Source: Watersipora subatra (lineage: Eukaryota; Bryozoa; Gymnolaemata; Cheilostomatida; Watersiporidae). From it: a stretch of DNA of 64,000 nt. Under the pieces are notes generated by a model that had not been told where the DNA came from, made no database searches, and saw nothing but the letters and a program-made list of their open reading frames with translations. The stretch is taken from positions 65,294,667 to 65,358,666 of the forward strand of contig NC_088714.1 in assembly GCF_963576615.1 (NCBI RefSeq). The letters run 5' to 3'. The position numbers and the translations under genes are program-made. Shown piece by piece: positions 38,376 to 50,900 of the stretch; within the stretch, counting starts at the first letter, position 1, and each line of letters opens with the position of its first letter.

Positions 38376-40430
38376 TTAAGCTAAAATGTCACCAATTAAT
38401 AGCAAGTGCTCATCTATACCTGTACATGCCATGTTAATGACTAGTGCTCACAGCTACCTGAAAGAATCATGTTAATGGCAAGTGCTCACAGGTACCTGAA
38501 AATAGGGTGTTGACAAATTGAAATTTGCAGCTAGTATCTTTGACTTTGCTCACATCTGTCGCAGGTATGTTTTCCTTGACTGGCTCACCAAAGCTGAACA
38601 GCCCAGCTGACATGTCATCTATAGGCACGTCAGCTGGGGTGTAAAAGCTAGGCGATGTCATCTCCATACATGGCTTCCTGAATCCAGTCGCCAGCCGTTT
38701 GATGCCCCGTTTCTTCTTGACTACAACATATTTAAGTGCTTATATATACGAGAATTGTTTTCACCAGGAACTTGGTAAGTCCATATTTGCCCAACTCAAA
38801 CAAGGAAATCAACCTGGCTTAGAGACTTCCTCAGAAATCTGCTCCATAGTTGAGTAGACAGACATGAGCAAGGTACGGGAAGAATGGCCAGCACCAATGC
38901 CAAGTTGGCTGCAGCAACTCAGGCAACCATTGTTGTCAAACCGGTAGTTTACACCATGGCTTGTCACAGTTACATAGACTTTCTCATCCTCCAGAATTGT
39001 CTTTAGTAAGAGATTTTTCATGAAACTGGAAAGGCTGGACCCGCCGACTGTAAATAGATAAATCTTTCTGTTAAGCCTAAACGAAACTTTTTGGAATTAA
39101 TAGTAGAACCATTAATGACTCTGAATGTTGACTGACTAGCTTAAAAACCTTATACAGATTAACTGAAGGGTGGACTATGCTATATGGACAAGACTTGACC
39201 TACCAGAGTTGGGCATGGCCGCGAGCGTACGCAGTAGATTGCATATTACATCGGAGAAGGCCATCTGGTTGGTGGTGTGATTGACAATGACAGTCTTAAA
39301 GAAGAGGATGACAGCTGGCTCCTTACTCTGCTGCTCACCCGAGTTGTTTCCTGTTAAGTGATCACGGCATCATTCAATAACCAAATCAAATAAAGTCAAG
39401 ACTGATCATTAATGTAAATTGACTGAAAGCCAAAATACATAACACTACAATTGCGAGAAGGGTTGAAACACAAACCCTTTGAAAAAAGCTCAAGGAGTAC
39501 AGCCCAAAACAGACGGCCGTCTGACCCAGCCATCCATTCTTTGAGCATTGGGTTGGCAGCAGCACATTGGCTAAAGAAGTTTAGTACTGCGGGTACACTA
39601 CTCCAGCTCATGTTGATGGCAGCTCCTGTGAATGTTGATAGAATTGCAGTGATAATGCTCAAACCAATTACAAAGAATGTTCAGCTATAATATGGAACCA
39701 TGCAAAGTAACAGTAGAAAGGACAAATGAAATAAGGCAACTTAAGAGCAAGAGAGTGAGAGTACTACTAACTTGAATGCATTGGCGTTTGGTTATTTTGT
39801 TGCATTTCACCAAGACAAAATTCTGTCATGGCCTGGCTGAGCACCCTTAGCAAAGTAGAGTCTATCAGAGCCTCTGCGCAGCTAGCGGACTGAGCTCCTG
39901 CAGAAAGCAGAGCCAGGCTTGGGCTGTCAAGTAACATTTCATTGTTGAACCTGAAGCGGCCTCTGCTCCCCTTTGTCAGCATCTCTGGGCAAATGAAAGG
40001 CTTTATTAGTGAACCAAGGCCTTTGTACAAAAAATATGAACAAAACCAGATAAAATCTTTACATAGCTAATTAGTAGGCCTACTTTCCTTGTGGAGTTTT
40101 GTCTACTACATATCACAATAATAAGACTACAGCATTTGTCCCAGATTTTAATAATGTTTACTACCAAGTAGCTGCAAATACATGACAAACACGAAATACA
40201 GAAAAAAAAATGGAAAAGTCGTCAGTCACAAAAGACCACATAATTTAGTGGCTCACTAGAAAAACAACTAAAACAACAATGACTTGAGACTAAAACAGGC
40301 ATTTGATCTTTTCAACTGGTAAGATGATTGAATTAAAAATATGAATTTTCCATTATACTAAGAATGAAGTTGTTCACATATAAAAGGCATGAATATATAA
40401 AACAACAATTTCTTCGTAAAGTGAGCAGTA

Positions 40431-40461
40431 ATCCAAATATATATCTAATATATATTTGGAT
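40431..40461. repeat. AT-rich hairpin
   Basis: ATCCAAATATATA and TATATATTTGGAT are reverse complements around a 5-base loop, followed by further TA-rich sequence. Intronic. Confidence 0.6.
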
Positions 40462-40771
40462 CCATATACAGTAATATATATATTCAAAGCAGTAATGAAA
40501 TTGTTATGACATAAAATGACTGCTTGTTGATATTGTTTTCTTCTGTGTGACTATAATTTGCATTGGTTTAAAAATGGTTAGATCGCCTGATTCCTAAGCT
40601 AGTTCTGTATATATAAATATCCGTAACGAAAGCTTGTTGGAAAACTCTACCAAGAAGGAGTTTTTCACCCACATAACCTGTATATCTTCAACCATAAAAC
40701 ATGTAAAAGCTTTAATTGATTGTAATTTGTATTGAGCTCCAAAACTCCAAAACTTCTGCACAAGAAAGTAA

Positions 40772-40829
40772 AAAATAGCCCACCTTGTTGTATGTCATCT
40801 AAAATAGCCCACCTTGTTGTATGTCATCT
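40772..40829. repeat. 29-bp tandem duplication spanning a splice donor of copy A
   Basis: AAAATAGCCCACCTTGTTGT and nine following bases occur twice with no mismatch. The minus-strand donor CAACAAG|GTGGGC of exon 40813-41021 is therefore present twice, 29 bases apart. Use of the distal copy would shift the frame. Confidence 0.85.
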
Positions 40830-42245
40830 TTAGCGTCATCACTGACCCTGGCATGAAAAATCTCTGTCTGGTCCGTATTTGAAAGAGTTGTGACGAAAAA
40901 TCTTTGGAGAAGGTTTTGGTAGTAGACTGCATTGATGGAGCATATAACACCGATAATACCGTCAATTTCTTTCTTCAGAGCCAAATCTTTGTCAAGAGAC
41001 ACTGACCAGTCAGTGAGTAACCTGTAACAAACATTAGTTTAAGTTGTTCATAAAGGTCATGTGCCATGTTGGTCTACACATCTATGTGTCTGAATGGTGC
41101 AAGTAAACTCTTTCCCTATCGATCATGAAAAGTAGAAAGATCGGCTCATTTGCGACAAGAATGTTGCAACAACAGAGGGATACGGCTGGTAAGAGGCATG
41201 CGGCTAGTAACAGGCATGCGGCTGGTAAAAGAAGACTAGCTGTTGAAAGAGATACAGCCACTCAGCCAGTAGTGAATATACTCACGAGAAAAGCTGCTGA
41301 GAGAGCAGGCTAGAGACATCCACAACGCCAAGTTGAGCAGTTTTCTTGAGAATGTTAGACACACAGCGAATATGCAATATGGAAGGCTGCTGGATCCCAA
41401 GAGGAGTCGTTGTCATAGCACCTTCGCGCGCGCATGTAGCACACTCCTTCAACCATCGCAGTGCTTCAGTCACTCTACAATCAAGAGTCGGAGATTGGAA
41501 CATGTAATAGTTTGAATGAAAAGACATGTTACATAGTATGTGCAGTAACAGGCTCGACTGAGCTCAACTCAGAAATGGTGGTAAACTACAATGGCCAATA
41601 GTCTCCCCTGATAGTTATCTCAGCTCAACGCAGTAGATTCTATACTTAATGCGTACACGCCACTCTTGTCTGCTGATACCGTGCAAGCCTTTTCTCAAAC
41701 AAATTGATGGGCATGGGAGGCATCAAGCAGGAGAGTAATCTTTTGACCTTAACATTTATACAAATCGGTTGTTATTATTGCAGTAACAATAAGAAGTTTT
41801 ATGAATAATTTATTCTTACAACAAATTTTATTTAGAATACCATTATACTTTTTCAAGTGACATAAAATAATAAAAAAACTATTGAATTTCTTTGACAGCT
41901 GAGTGATAACACTAGATGGAAATAAGCCATATGAGAGCTGCTGGAAACTTGTGTTGACCAGATCTTCATCACAAGCCAAATTATTTTCTTTGCCGTCTTT
42001 TATTTAAAACTTTATTTAAATATCTAAAACCGCTTTCACTGATAAGCTAGCCAAGGACAAGCAAGCAACAGGCATAAATTTAAAGCACTTGTGATGCCTG
42101 CTCACAGAAGTACTCAATATTTTTTCAGAGCCCTTTATCCTTTCAGCTGCACAAGCTGACAGCTGCACAAGCTGACAGCTGTGTGACAGCTGTGTGACCG
42201 CTGAGTATCACTTAGCAGCCCTCACACGCAAATAAAAAGACAAAC

Positions 42246-42568
42246 CTGAAAGGCAAATAATTTTCTTGCCGTAGATGAAAGTTTTGAAGCATCTCATCAG
42301 TCGTGATGCTTTCCAGGTTGTTCACACTGAAACTGTAGGGCCGTTGCGGCAATAGGTTGTCAAAAGCAGTCTGGCTCATCTCCAACGAGCAGATAGCTCA
42401 ACGATCACTTTTTCAAGTTGGGCAGCAACGTATGGACTAAGGCTAGAGATGAGGAGGGAGCAGCAGGTGTGTAGCAGTTGTACCTTGTCTTGAACAGCAG
42501 ATACCACTGACTGGCCAACTTCAGGTATGCAATCTACGCAGTGGTGTAGTAGCTGTGGCAAACCCAAA
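42246..42568 (-). pseudogene. Copy A exon with one-base deletion
   Basis: The exon encodes LLHHCVDCIPEVGQSVVSAV and ends its first frame VELSARWR then TGA. A second frame, MSQTAFDNLLPQRPYSFSVN, then runs to the donor and fits the next exon. The exon is 323 bases where phases require 324, so a single base is missing near 42385. A sequencing error is the alternative. Confidence 0.75.
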
Positions 42569-43535
42569 CTGTAAGGATTTAATCAAAAGTCACTCATGGA
42601 TGCATTCTTTTTCTCTTAAACATCAAATTATCTCAAAATTTGGCAGAATAGTTATAGAATAGTATACCATTTGTGTACCCTTATAGTTCAAATAGTTGTA
42701 ACAGAGGTGATGACATCGATTACCAGATTTATGACTCATTGGACAAACCAATAACCACTACGTCTAACGAAGAAATGAAATATAATTAACCATATATAAA
42801 ATACACATCAAGTATATAATAACAAAGTTAAGGCTACGGCGAAAATACCAAATCAAATGGATGTGTAGCTATGGCAGCCATTCTCACAAATTTGTACTCA
42901 CACGTTTAGCGCATCAGTAGACATCCTGGTGTAAGATTACCTAAATGAATCATTAACTGTAGGCCTAACATTGGTTACATTAGTAAGTACTGGTGTACCT
43001 TAATTTAGTAGCTACAAGAAGTCTGAACAGGTGCTTACCTAGTGTTTGTGTTGTCTGATGTAGTTTCCGTGTCTGATAAACCAGGATATCCGAGCACACA
43101 AAGTTGTGTGAGTCCAATGCTTGAACTGACCTTAGGCCTGTGTAGCCTTAGAGTGACCACGGACACTATCTCAGCAACCAGAAACTGGATCTACAAGTAA
43201 TTCATACTGCTTGTAGGCAAGATACTTTCTAGCTTTGAGAGCAAAGCGTTAGCTCAAAGCTTTATGCTTTTAAACTAAATCCTTTGCTTAATGCTGGTAA
43301 AAGCATTACAAAAGCAAGTAATGCTTGGCTGTCATAAAACCAGAGGATAGAGCTCAATATCTGGACATCAGTAGCCATTCATTCATGAAGTACAATCACT
43401 CTATCATCATGGAAACATCTAAATAGTCAAAGACATCTTGCACAAACCAAAATTTCTTCAGTATAATCTCACAGTATGGAATGTACTACATCCATGTCTG
43501 TGCTAACTCAAACAGCTTCCTTAAAATCCCCAGAA

Positions 43536-43667
43536 TCCTCTGCTGCAGACAGCAAGAGAAGCAGCATGACACCTGATTTTAGAGTAAGACAGGTTCTCCT
43601 GAATATTTTCGTGGGCTGTATCATACCATGACACACCAAATTTCTGTGCAACATCTTCCACTGTTAC
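43536..43667 (-). pseudogene. Degenerate mariner-like transposase fragment (helix-turn-helix)
   Basis: The minus strand reads VTVEDVAQKFGVS, then TAHENIQENLSYSKI, matching the pattern of the paired DNA-binding domain of mariner transposases (VxxVAxxxGIS...AHxIIxExLxYxKV). The following expected RWVP-type motif is garbled. Only a fragment remains. It lies at the inferred junction between the BIRC6 duplicates. Confidence 0.45.
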
Positions 43668-43984
43668 CCTTCTCTCATGCCCCTCTCAGGCCTAGCAATC
43701 TCATTTTTCGCTTCCATCGTGTTAGATGTTCTCACATCAAGAAGTCTACCTGATGCTTTCTCTAAATAGTTTTACCCGTTTGCAGGCATTTTTTGGCTAA
43801 AACTGTGCATATGGATTGTGCATTATGCTCATTTCTCATGGACTCAATCATGGAGGGAGTTATCTTTTCCTTGTTCCTCAAGCGCATTGCATCATCATTT
43901 CTAATACAGAGCGATGTTGAGTCATGTTGCAAGGCCCGTGCATCAGTTTAGTTTGCCAAGGCACTGCAGTTTGCTAGGCTTTCG

Positions 43985-44330
43985 CAGAGCCGTGTAGCTT
44001 CACAGGGTCCCAGGCCGACGGAAGCGTATATGGGAGCTCGCTCGTTTCCAAACAAACAGGCCACGCTCACTATTTTAGTATAAGCGATTGCAACATTGAC
44101 CAACAAAAATTACTCCCATTAGCAGTCAGTCTAAAATGTATAGTTTTATTATACACCATTTGAAAGAGGACAAAATTCCCTACAAGAAGTTACTAATGAC
44201 CTTTTTTTAAAAATGCAAAGTAAATGAAAAAAGAGGTATGAATATTCCATTAGATATCAGTGTGTCGATCGGGTTTGTTTGGGAAAAAGCGTTCCTGTTT
44301 CCGGTTTTTGTGAAGCTATACGACTCACAG
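43985..44330. mobile_element. Single-unit MITE related to 35756-36537 (inverted)
   Basis: Begins CAGAGCCGTGTAGCTTCACA and ends TGTGAAGCTATACGACTC. The interior matches the reverse complement of one unit of the dimeric MITE (ATACACCATTTGAAAGAG, AACAAAAATTACTCCCATT). Confidence 0.7.
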
Positions 44331-46483
44331 CAGACGAACGCGCAGTTAGCCCGCCATGCCCAATGGTACCAGTCCGTTTTACTTTCAGCTGATCATGTAT
44401 TTAATTACTAGAAGATTCTTGTTACCAAAAGTCTCAGAGATATTTATTAAAAAAGGTACTAGTTAAAAACTTTCTTTTTCTATTTTCAATATACACGTAT
44501 ATGTTATTTTATTTGCCTATGGTCGTACTGCGCAAATTCCTTCAACTCGTTTGGAACTTTTGTCTTTATTTTTGCTTTGCATTTAGACGTTACGTTGGTG
44601 CTGTCATTGAAAGTTAAAGTAAAAGTCAACAAAGTCTAGTGCAACCCCACATCAGTAATGCCATAACCTTTTTGAAAGTTCAAAGTTTTAGCAATGTTTC
44701 CACTTTTGCTAAACATATTCACGATTCTCCTGTGAATTTCATTGAGTTAACGCTTCTTTTGAAGTCAGCCATTTTAACAGACCTCAAAAGCGGGATCGTG
44801 TGACTTCAGAACCTACAACAGAAGTTGTCTAGGGGGGGGGCAAAGGTAAGCATAGTGTTGTTATGTGTGTTTAAGGAAAAATTATGTTATGCGTAACTAA
44901 TTCACACACCACATCAGTGTTGAATTTGCTTTGTCATCTTATTAGATTTTGACTATTTTAGTTTGTGCACTTTTGCTTATCTTGTGGAAACTAATTGGAT
45001 TATTACTGGTTCAGTTACTAGTGAAGATGTTCAGCTATTATAAGCAATAGGCCTACTGACATTTACCAGCAAGAGTTGCCTCTTTATTTTATAAGCCAAA
45101 CAATTAAAATACACAATTAACAAAATTCTAAACAATAATATTCATGAGAAAAATCCAAAGTAGCCAATAAAAGGTACACCCTTGCTCGAGCAGTCGTCCA
45201 TGTTCATTTGCTCAGTCTGTTACGGCTGTTAGTCTCGACAGTTAAATGAGAGTAGTGACTGTCCATAGCTAAAAAGTTTCAGCAGGCGGTGGGAGAAAAG
45301 AGACTCCACAGCTGGGAGAGAAGAATGCCTCAGCAGGCCCTTGGGAAAAATAGACTGAGTTATTGAAACTGTTCTCTTCTAGTTGTCTAGCATGTGGGAA
45401 AGCTAGCCTGCGGGAGTAGATTGAGTGTTAATATTCAATACTTTATGTCAGGTGTGCAAAGGTATCTTATTTGCGCAAGTCTCCAGACGGTGTGCATGAT
45501 GTAGACATGTAAGGTGAAGCTCGTGACTTGCTTCTGGTACCTGCGTCGTGTTTGACCGAGGATGGCAGATCTGTGCACGTGTAATCATCTAATCATCATC
45601 ATCTGATGAATCATCAGTGTTTTTTGGTCGTCCTCTGGCAGGGTGATTGACTCATTTTCTGTGACAGTGGATTCCTTCCACTCTAGAGTTTCTAATTTGT
45701 CTGTGGTTGCTTTAACAAGTATTGGATCTTTTGAGGTTTTGGACCTCATGTTTTTGGCGCATAATGGGCGTGTATCTTATAGTCTGGCTTCACTCCCGGG
45801 TTGTATTTTGTTTTGGTGACTTTTCCATACAATGGTGTCACACACAGACAATTTTTTCTACCTTGTGCAATCATAATTTTCAGTCAATTAACGAGTAAAC
45901 GTGTTCAGGCATACAGAAACAAAAGCTTTTTTATAATAAAATCTTTCATGAAGATATGGAGCGTTCAAGCAGATTTTTCTGGTATGCGTGAGTACAATGG
46001 GCCATTTCCTCTCAAATTTTGCTGTTCATTCTAAAAGAAATTTTGCTTCCACTGTATAATCCATACAAGAGAGGATTGTCTAGCCCAGGTGTTTTCTATA
46101 GCAGATGAAATTTTTCACTTAGCCATGAGGCAAGTAAAAAATAGTTTGTCTAGCGTGTCACAATTTTAGTGCATTTAGTTGCAGCCTGTTCCTCCTCAGC
46201 TATCTGAGGTAAAAATTTTTTTATCTATAATTTGGTTTTCCGCTGCTATTGTTCAGCCAAACCCGCCAATCTCCTGAAAATAATGCAAGTTTTTGTTTTA
46301 TAGGCACATGGAAGTATTTGTTGCGTGCAGGACATTTTTATTATGGTGATATCTACCTTTGTTTGTGATTTCACTTAATTATCCAGGTAGGTGAAAGCAA
46401 TGCTGGATATTCTGTTGCGGAAGCCAGTTTCTTTGAGAAAAATGATGTATTGGAATTATTTTACAATGTTTGTAACTTAAAAT

Positions 46484-46756
46484 ATGGAGCTCCTCAAAAT
46501 TAATGAAACGGGCTCTTACGCCAGTGTACAGGGGCAGGTATCTCATAAACTTGACCAAGTCATTTGCAGAAGCTGTAAAACAGTAACTTCCAAATCGATG
46601 AAACCAATGAAGATATGCTACATATCAGAAGATATGATCACTGAAACAGCAAGGATCTGCAAAGAATGCTGGTACACCGTGCCTCTAATTCATGGCATTC
46701 GATCTTGCTATCACATAGCGATTAAAGAAGATGGTGATGTTGTTTTGATTGAATGA
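46484..46756 (+). CDS. Hypothetical 90-residue protein with CxxC pairs
   Basis: The frame contains ICRSCKTVTSKSMKPMKICY and later ARICKECWYTVPLIHG; the two CxxC pairs about 32 residues apart suggest a zinc-binding knuckle. I do not recognise the family. Nearby, 46796-47041 is open in another frame for 82 codons (ILTMDANEGSYAIKYMHCAL, KQLMWPNPDD), so the two could be parts of one decayed gene. The locus lies within DNA absent from the copy A flank, suggesting a mobile or retroposed origin. Confidence 0.3.
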   Translation: MELLKINETGSYASVQGQVSHKLDQVICRSCKTVTSKSMKPMKICYISEDMITETARICKECWYTVPLIHGIRSCYHIAIKEDGDVVLIE

Positions 46757-46795
46757 TGTCCTTCCACTTGGCAGCCAGTTTCATCCACACAGTAG

Positions 46796-47041
46796 GTTAC
46801 CAGAGATATTCACAAAGATCAACTCAGTTTTTACCACAAATGCTGGTCTGAAGTCAGCATTGGAGAAATTCTCACAATGGATGCCAATGAAGGTAGCTAC
46901 GCTATAAAGTACATGCACTGTGCACTCAAGCAGCTCATGTGGCCAAACCCTGACGACATAACAACCACCCACAAGAACTTTCTTAGAGCACCTTTAGTTA
47001 TTGCAACAACAGCAACTACCAGGTCACTGAGATACTTCGTA
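46796..47041 (+). pseudogene. Coding-like open stretch, possible gene remnant
   Basis: 82 codons are open with no early ATG, preceded by a TAG and ended by TGA; the composition (GEILTMDANEGSYAIKYMHC) looks like real protein. Unidentified. It may continue the ORF at 46484. Confidence 0.25.
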
Positions 47042-47909
47042 TGAGAAAATGATGAAATGCTAATGGCAGAATATGATTTTAAGAAAAAGTCGCTTCCCGA
47101 ATAAAAGTCTGACAATCTTTAAATCGTATGTGCTTTCATGATATATTGCTTTTATAATATAACTCTTTCCACAAATTAATTCACCTTGTTTATTGAATGA
47201 TCCTCGTATTTACTATTTATATAATAAGCCCTGACATAATAAATACTCAATGTTATCTTGCTAGTTCAGAAATCAGTATGGCCAAAGGTGGGATTGGATA
47301 CAAACATCTAGCAGCGTGTAATGGTGAATTTGGGTATGGTTTACATTGATGTCATGTAAAAGCTTCAATGAGAAAAGCCTTTTTATAACATTGAGGGAGA
47401 GGACTATTGTCAATTTGAGGTTGTACCTTAAATAATTTTGTTTTACATTGTCTCACTATAGCCATTTTTGCTATATGGAAATTCTGAGCATGAAATGTGA
47501 TCTTTTAGCGCTAGGATTTAGTATCAAGTCTCAAGTGGTCTGGAAGCAATAGACTTGTAGGTTGTAACAATTGATTGTAACTGCTGAAAATATTAACTGA
47601 TTTGACGTGAGAGGTCTGTGATTTTTAATAACTAGTAGAAAAGTTCACCATAGTAGCAATAAGAACGGCTCATACATAATAAAATATTTACCTAATTACA
47701 GACAAGATGCAGAACAAGCACTTTGTAACCTGTACTTTGATACTGAGCTAAGGAATTTACAAAATTCAAATGAGAGTGCCTATAGCCTATGTTAGTCCTT
47801 GAAGACACTAAAATATATTACAATATGATTCAGAACCAGAACGATTATATTACAGGGTTTATATGTAAATACTAAATTGTAGAGTTATTTTCTAAAGTTA
47901 ATTATCATG

Positions 47910-50900
47910 TTACAAAAACATGCCGGGATCTTCAAACTCCTCACTATCAATGCCCGCAACAACAGACGGCGTTTCAGGAGAGAGTATACAATCATCACCG
48001 GTATCCATTATGTCGGAAGAGTTGGATGAGAGGTCCTGTATGATAGGCCAAGTGTCATCTGGACCAAGGCCACCAATCTGTAGGAAGAGAAGCAGGGCAT
48101 GCTTGTTGGTTTAATAAACAAGGAGCGGCAATTGGATGATATGGGAAAGAGCAGAAAAGGTAAGCTAGTGCTATGAATGGATGGTCAAAGATGAAAACGA
48201 TATATTACCAATCCTACTTTCACTGTTCATAGTCTCAGCCCTGACTACTCAAAGCAATCCTACATACACTGTTCATAGTATCAAACCTGACTACATACCC
48301 TACAGGATGAATTTATTCGCGGAGTTAAATTTCGCGAAAATTGCCTTTTTCATGCTATTCGCAGATTAATATATTCGCGGCTGAACACTGTCACTCTCTA
48401 TGAATAGTTAACTCTATTGCGGCTAACAATAGAGTTGACCCTACGCATGCGCAAACCGCGTGTTTCGGTTTCTATTTCGCTTACAACTACGAGTCGATCA
48501 TGCTAAGCTATAAATTTTTTGCTGCGTTCAGAGGTTTTCACGAATATTCATCGATTTGGAGGCCTTTGATGAACCAAGAACTTGTGGTAAGTAATGAGTT
48601 TTTTCAAAACCATTTACTAAATTAGTTGAATTTTACTTTGGTTCTTCGGTAAAACGCAACATTTATTTTTCCATCCCTACCGCTTCGTTATTTGTTTTAG
48701 TGTGAGATATTTTTCATCATAAACGGAGGCACAATGACTGCAAGGGTGGTAGATGTCATTCCTAGAAAATCACCAATCATTCAGGGAGGTCTTGAAATTG
48801 AGGTAGAAGTGACCGCAGCTGCTAACGAGGAGAATATATCTGTTTTAAAAGGAACAAAAGCGCCTTTACGAGCACAAATTTTTTTGCCAACTGGCAGAAC
48901 TTTCCAATAGTAAGCCACGAGGAGAGGTCTGATGATAACTCCCTTACCAGCCATGTAGTAGCGAGAGAATCGTTTTTAGCATCTACCAAGACAGTGACAG
49001 CAGTATAGAGCTGCTATTACCAAAATAACTAGTCAGAGAGCACTATTACACGCTAGTATTTACTTACCAAGAGTATTAGCTTACTTTTATTGTCAGACAA
49101 CCGCCCCATGGGCGAAACTGTTTTTATTTACTCCATTCATCGTTTGTAAAATTTTATTTGCATTTGAAATATTTTATTTGTACACTGAAGTTTGTAATAA
49201 GTGATAATATATCTATACATGAAATAAAATATATAATATAATCAAGTTTGCCACAGCGATACCAATAAGTTGTGGTTGAAGAAGGGGTCTAGGTTGATTA
49301 GTTGCCTATCTGCCAATATTCCTGCTACAGTGAATATTACTACTTGTCTTTAGTTTTCGTAATCAGAATACCGGTAGGTGTTGTTTCATTCTCAATCTGC
49401 AGTAAACACAAAAGAAAAATATTAACATGTGTAAAGGAAGTACAAAAACAATAGCTGAAGTATTTAATGAACGCGATCAGTTTTTAAACAAAAGAATTAA
49501 CTAACGCAGTTAATTATGGAAAAAACGTATCTGGATTACATATCAAATACATACCATAAGGTCCAGGTCAGAATCATTATCGTCCTCAATTTCGATATTA
49601 GAGGTTGGTAGAGTTGATTTCGATGTAAAATGACTGTAGGAGAGATTTTTGCAATGACGATACTGAAAACCTTGAATAATTTTGTAAAGAAGTTTGATGC
49701 ATTGGCAATGGGCTTAACTCGAAGCCCCGGCGATGATTTTAAAAAAGTTTTGGAACTCGGCTACGTTTAGTACATTGACCTAGCGGCTATTTTTGCGACG
49801 ACGCCATTCTGCATATCTTGTGACACCTTGAATAATTTTGTAAAGAAATGTGATGTATTAGCAGCAATGGGGTTAACTCAAAGCCCCGGCAACTATTTTA
49901 AAAATGTTTTGAAACTTAGCTACCTTTAGTATTTATGCCTAGCAACTAGTTTTTAAATTTGAGGCAGTAGTTGTTCTCCCTTGTGATTAAAAATAGAACT
50001 TTTTTTTCGCGGAATTTAATAATTTGCGGAATTGGCTGTTCGCGAAATCGCGAATTTTATATCCATCGAATATTTTCATCCTGTAGGGTATAACAATAGT
50101 ATATACACTGTTCATAGTCTCAGCCCTGATTACATATAAAAATCCTACATACACTGTTAATAGCTGAAGGAATCAAGCCTATTGAAGTATCATGTGTCAG
50201 AGATTCCATCATGCTCTCTACACCCGAGGTTGAAGGAGTTGGTGCAGTCGGTTCCATCTCCATGGAAGAACCTGCTATGTCCAAATCCATAGAGGGCTCA
50301 GAGAGGCCATCTGGAGGTTTCATTGCCTGCAGCTCTGTTACCAGCTGCTGAAGGTGTTTCTGCAAGATGCGCAACAAGAACAAGCATTAATTACTATTCG
50401 CCTGTAAAAAAGCCCATTCTTTTATTCACTCGACTCTTACCAACCTAGAATTCGGGCTTGAAGATGTGGTTGCGTCAAAAAATTTGATTTAATGAAATTA
50501 AGACCCATAAAAGGCTAAAACATCAGCTACAATTTGATGCCATTTTTGTCTTTGTAGACCAACCCTGTCCAGAGATATATGCATTTGAATGAAGCCCCCT
50601 TTTAAAAAGCTCACGTTCCAGCGGGTGCTTCTTTCGTGACGTCACAAGCAATATATCTGAAAAGAAACCACGAGCGATAAATATGAGGTCGCTTCCTTAG
50701 CCAATCATCAGCGCGAACTTTTTATACAGGCCGTAATAAATGTTATCACTCGTAAAACGCGTTGTCTGTGATCTCAAATTTAGGGATTTTACTCTATTAT
50801 TAAACCGCATGGACATCGATATTTACTAAATTAATTAACATCGTTACTTTAATGAATTACTCGATCGACACATTTTATTGGCGAACAACATAATTGTAAA

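Larger units (their letters stand above)
26219..43190 (-). pseudogene. BIRC6: BIRC6 3'-fragment paralogue (copy A), 5'-truncated with two lesions
   Basis: Exons in transcription order: 43039-43190, 42246-42568, 41286-41474, 40813-41021, 39772-39984, 39476-39625, 39204-39350, 38814-39047, 38496-38720, 37093-37263, 37000-37062, 35389-35561, 35038-35307, 34331-34510, 33780-33929, 33309-33498, 31800-31983, 31428-31675, 31054-31277, 30854-30979, 30563-30676, 29364-29552, 29107-29256, 27770-27970, 26219-26377 (stop TAA). Phases join throughout except for a one-base deficit in 42246-42568; exon 37000-37062 has an in-frame TAG. BIRC6 is a roughly 4,800-residue E2/E3 ubiquitin ligase; only about its last third is here, with no BIR domain and no room for a 5' half before copy B. 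It could still make a short UBC-containing product from an internal start. Confidence 0.8.
44750..47250. other. Segment present only in the copy B downstream flank
   Basis: Flanking sequences at both sides (GTTCAAAGTTTTAGCAATG on the left, TATCTTGCTAGTTCAGAAAT on the right) are adjacent near copy A (about 24830-24900) but about 2.5 kb apart here. The extra DNA includes the small ORF at 46484-46756 and the open stretch at 46796-47041. No terminal repeats were identified. Confidence 0.5.
48220..50152. repeat. 46-bp minisatellite of copy B, reduced and split by a transposon
   Basis: Units with CACTGTTCATAGTCTCAGCC and CCTGACTACAT lie at about 48220-48297 and 50089-50152, the counterpart of the copy A array at 26519-27769. 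Only about three units remain; a TA-flanked transposon separates them. Confidence 0.8.
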
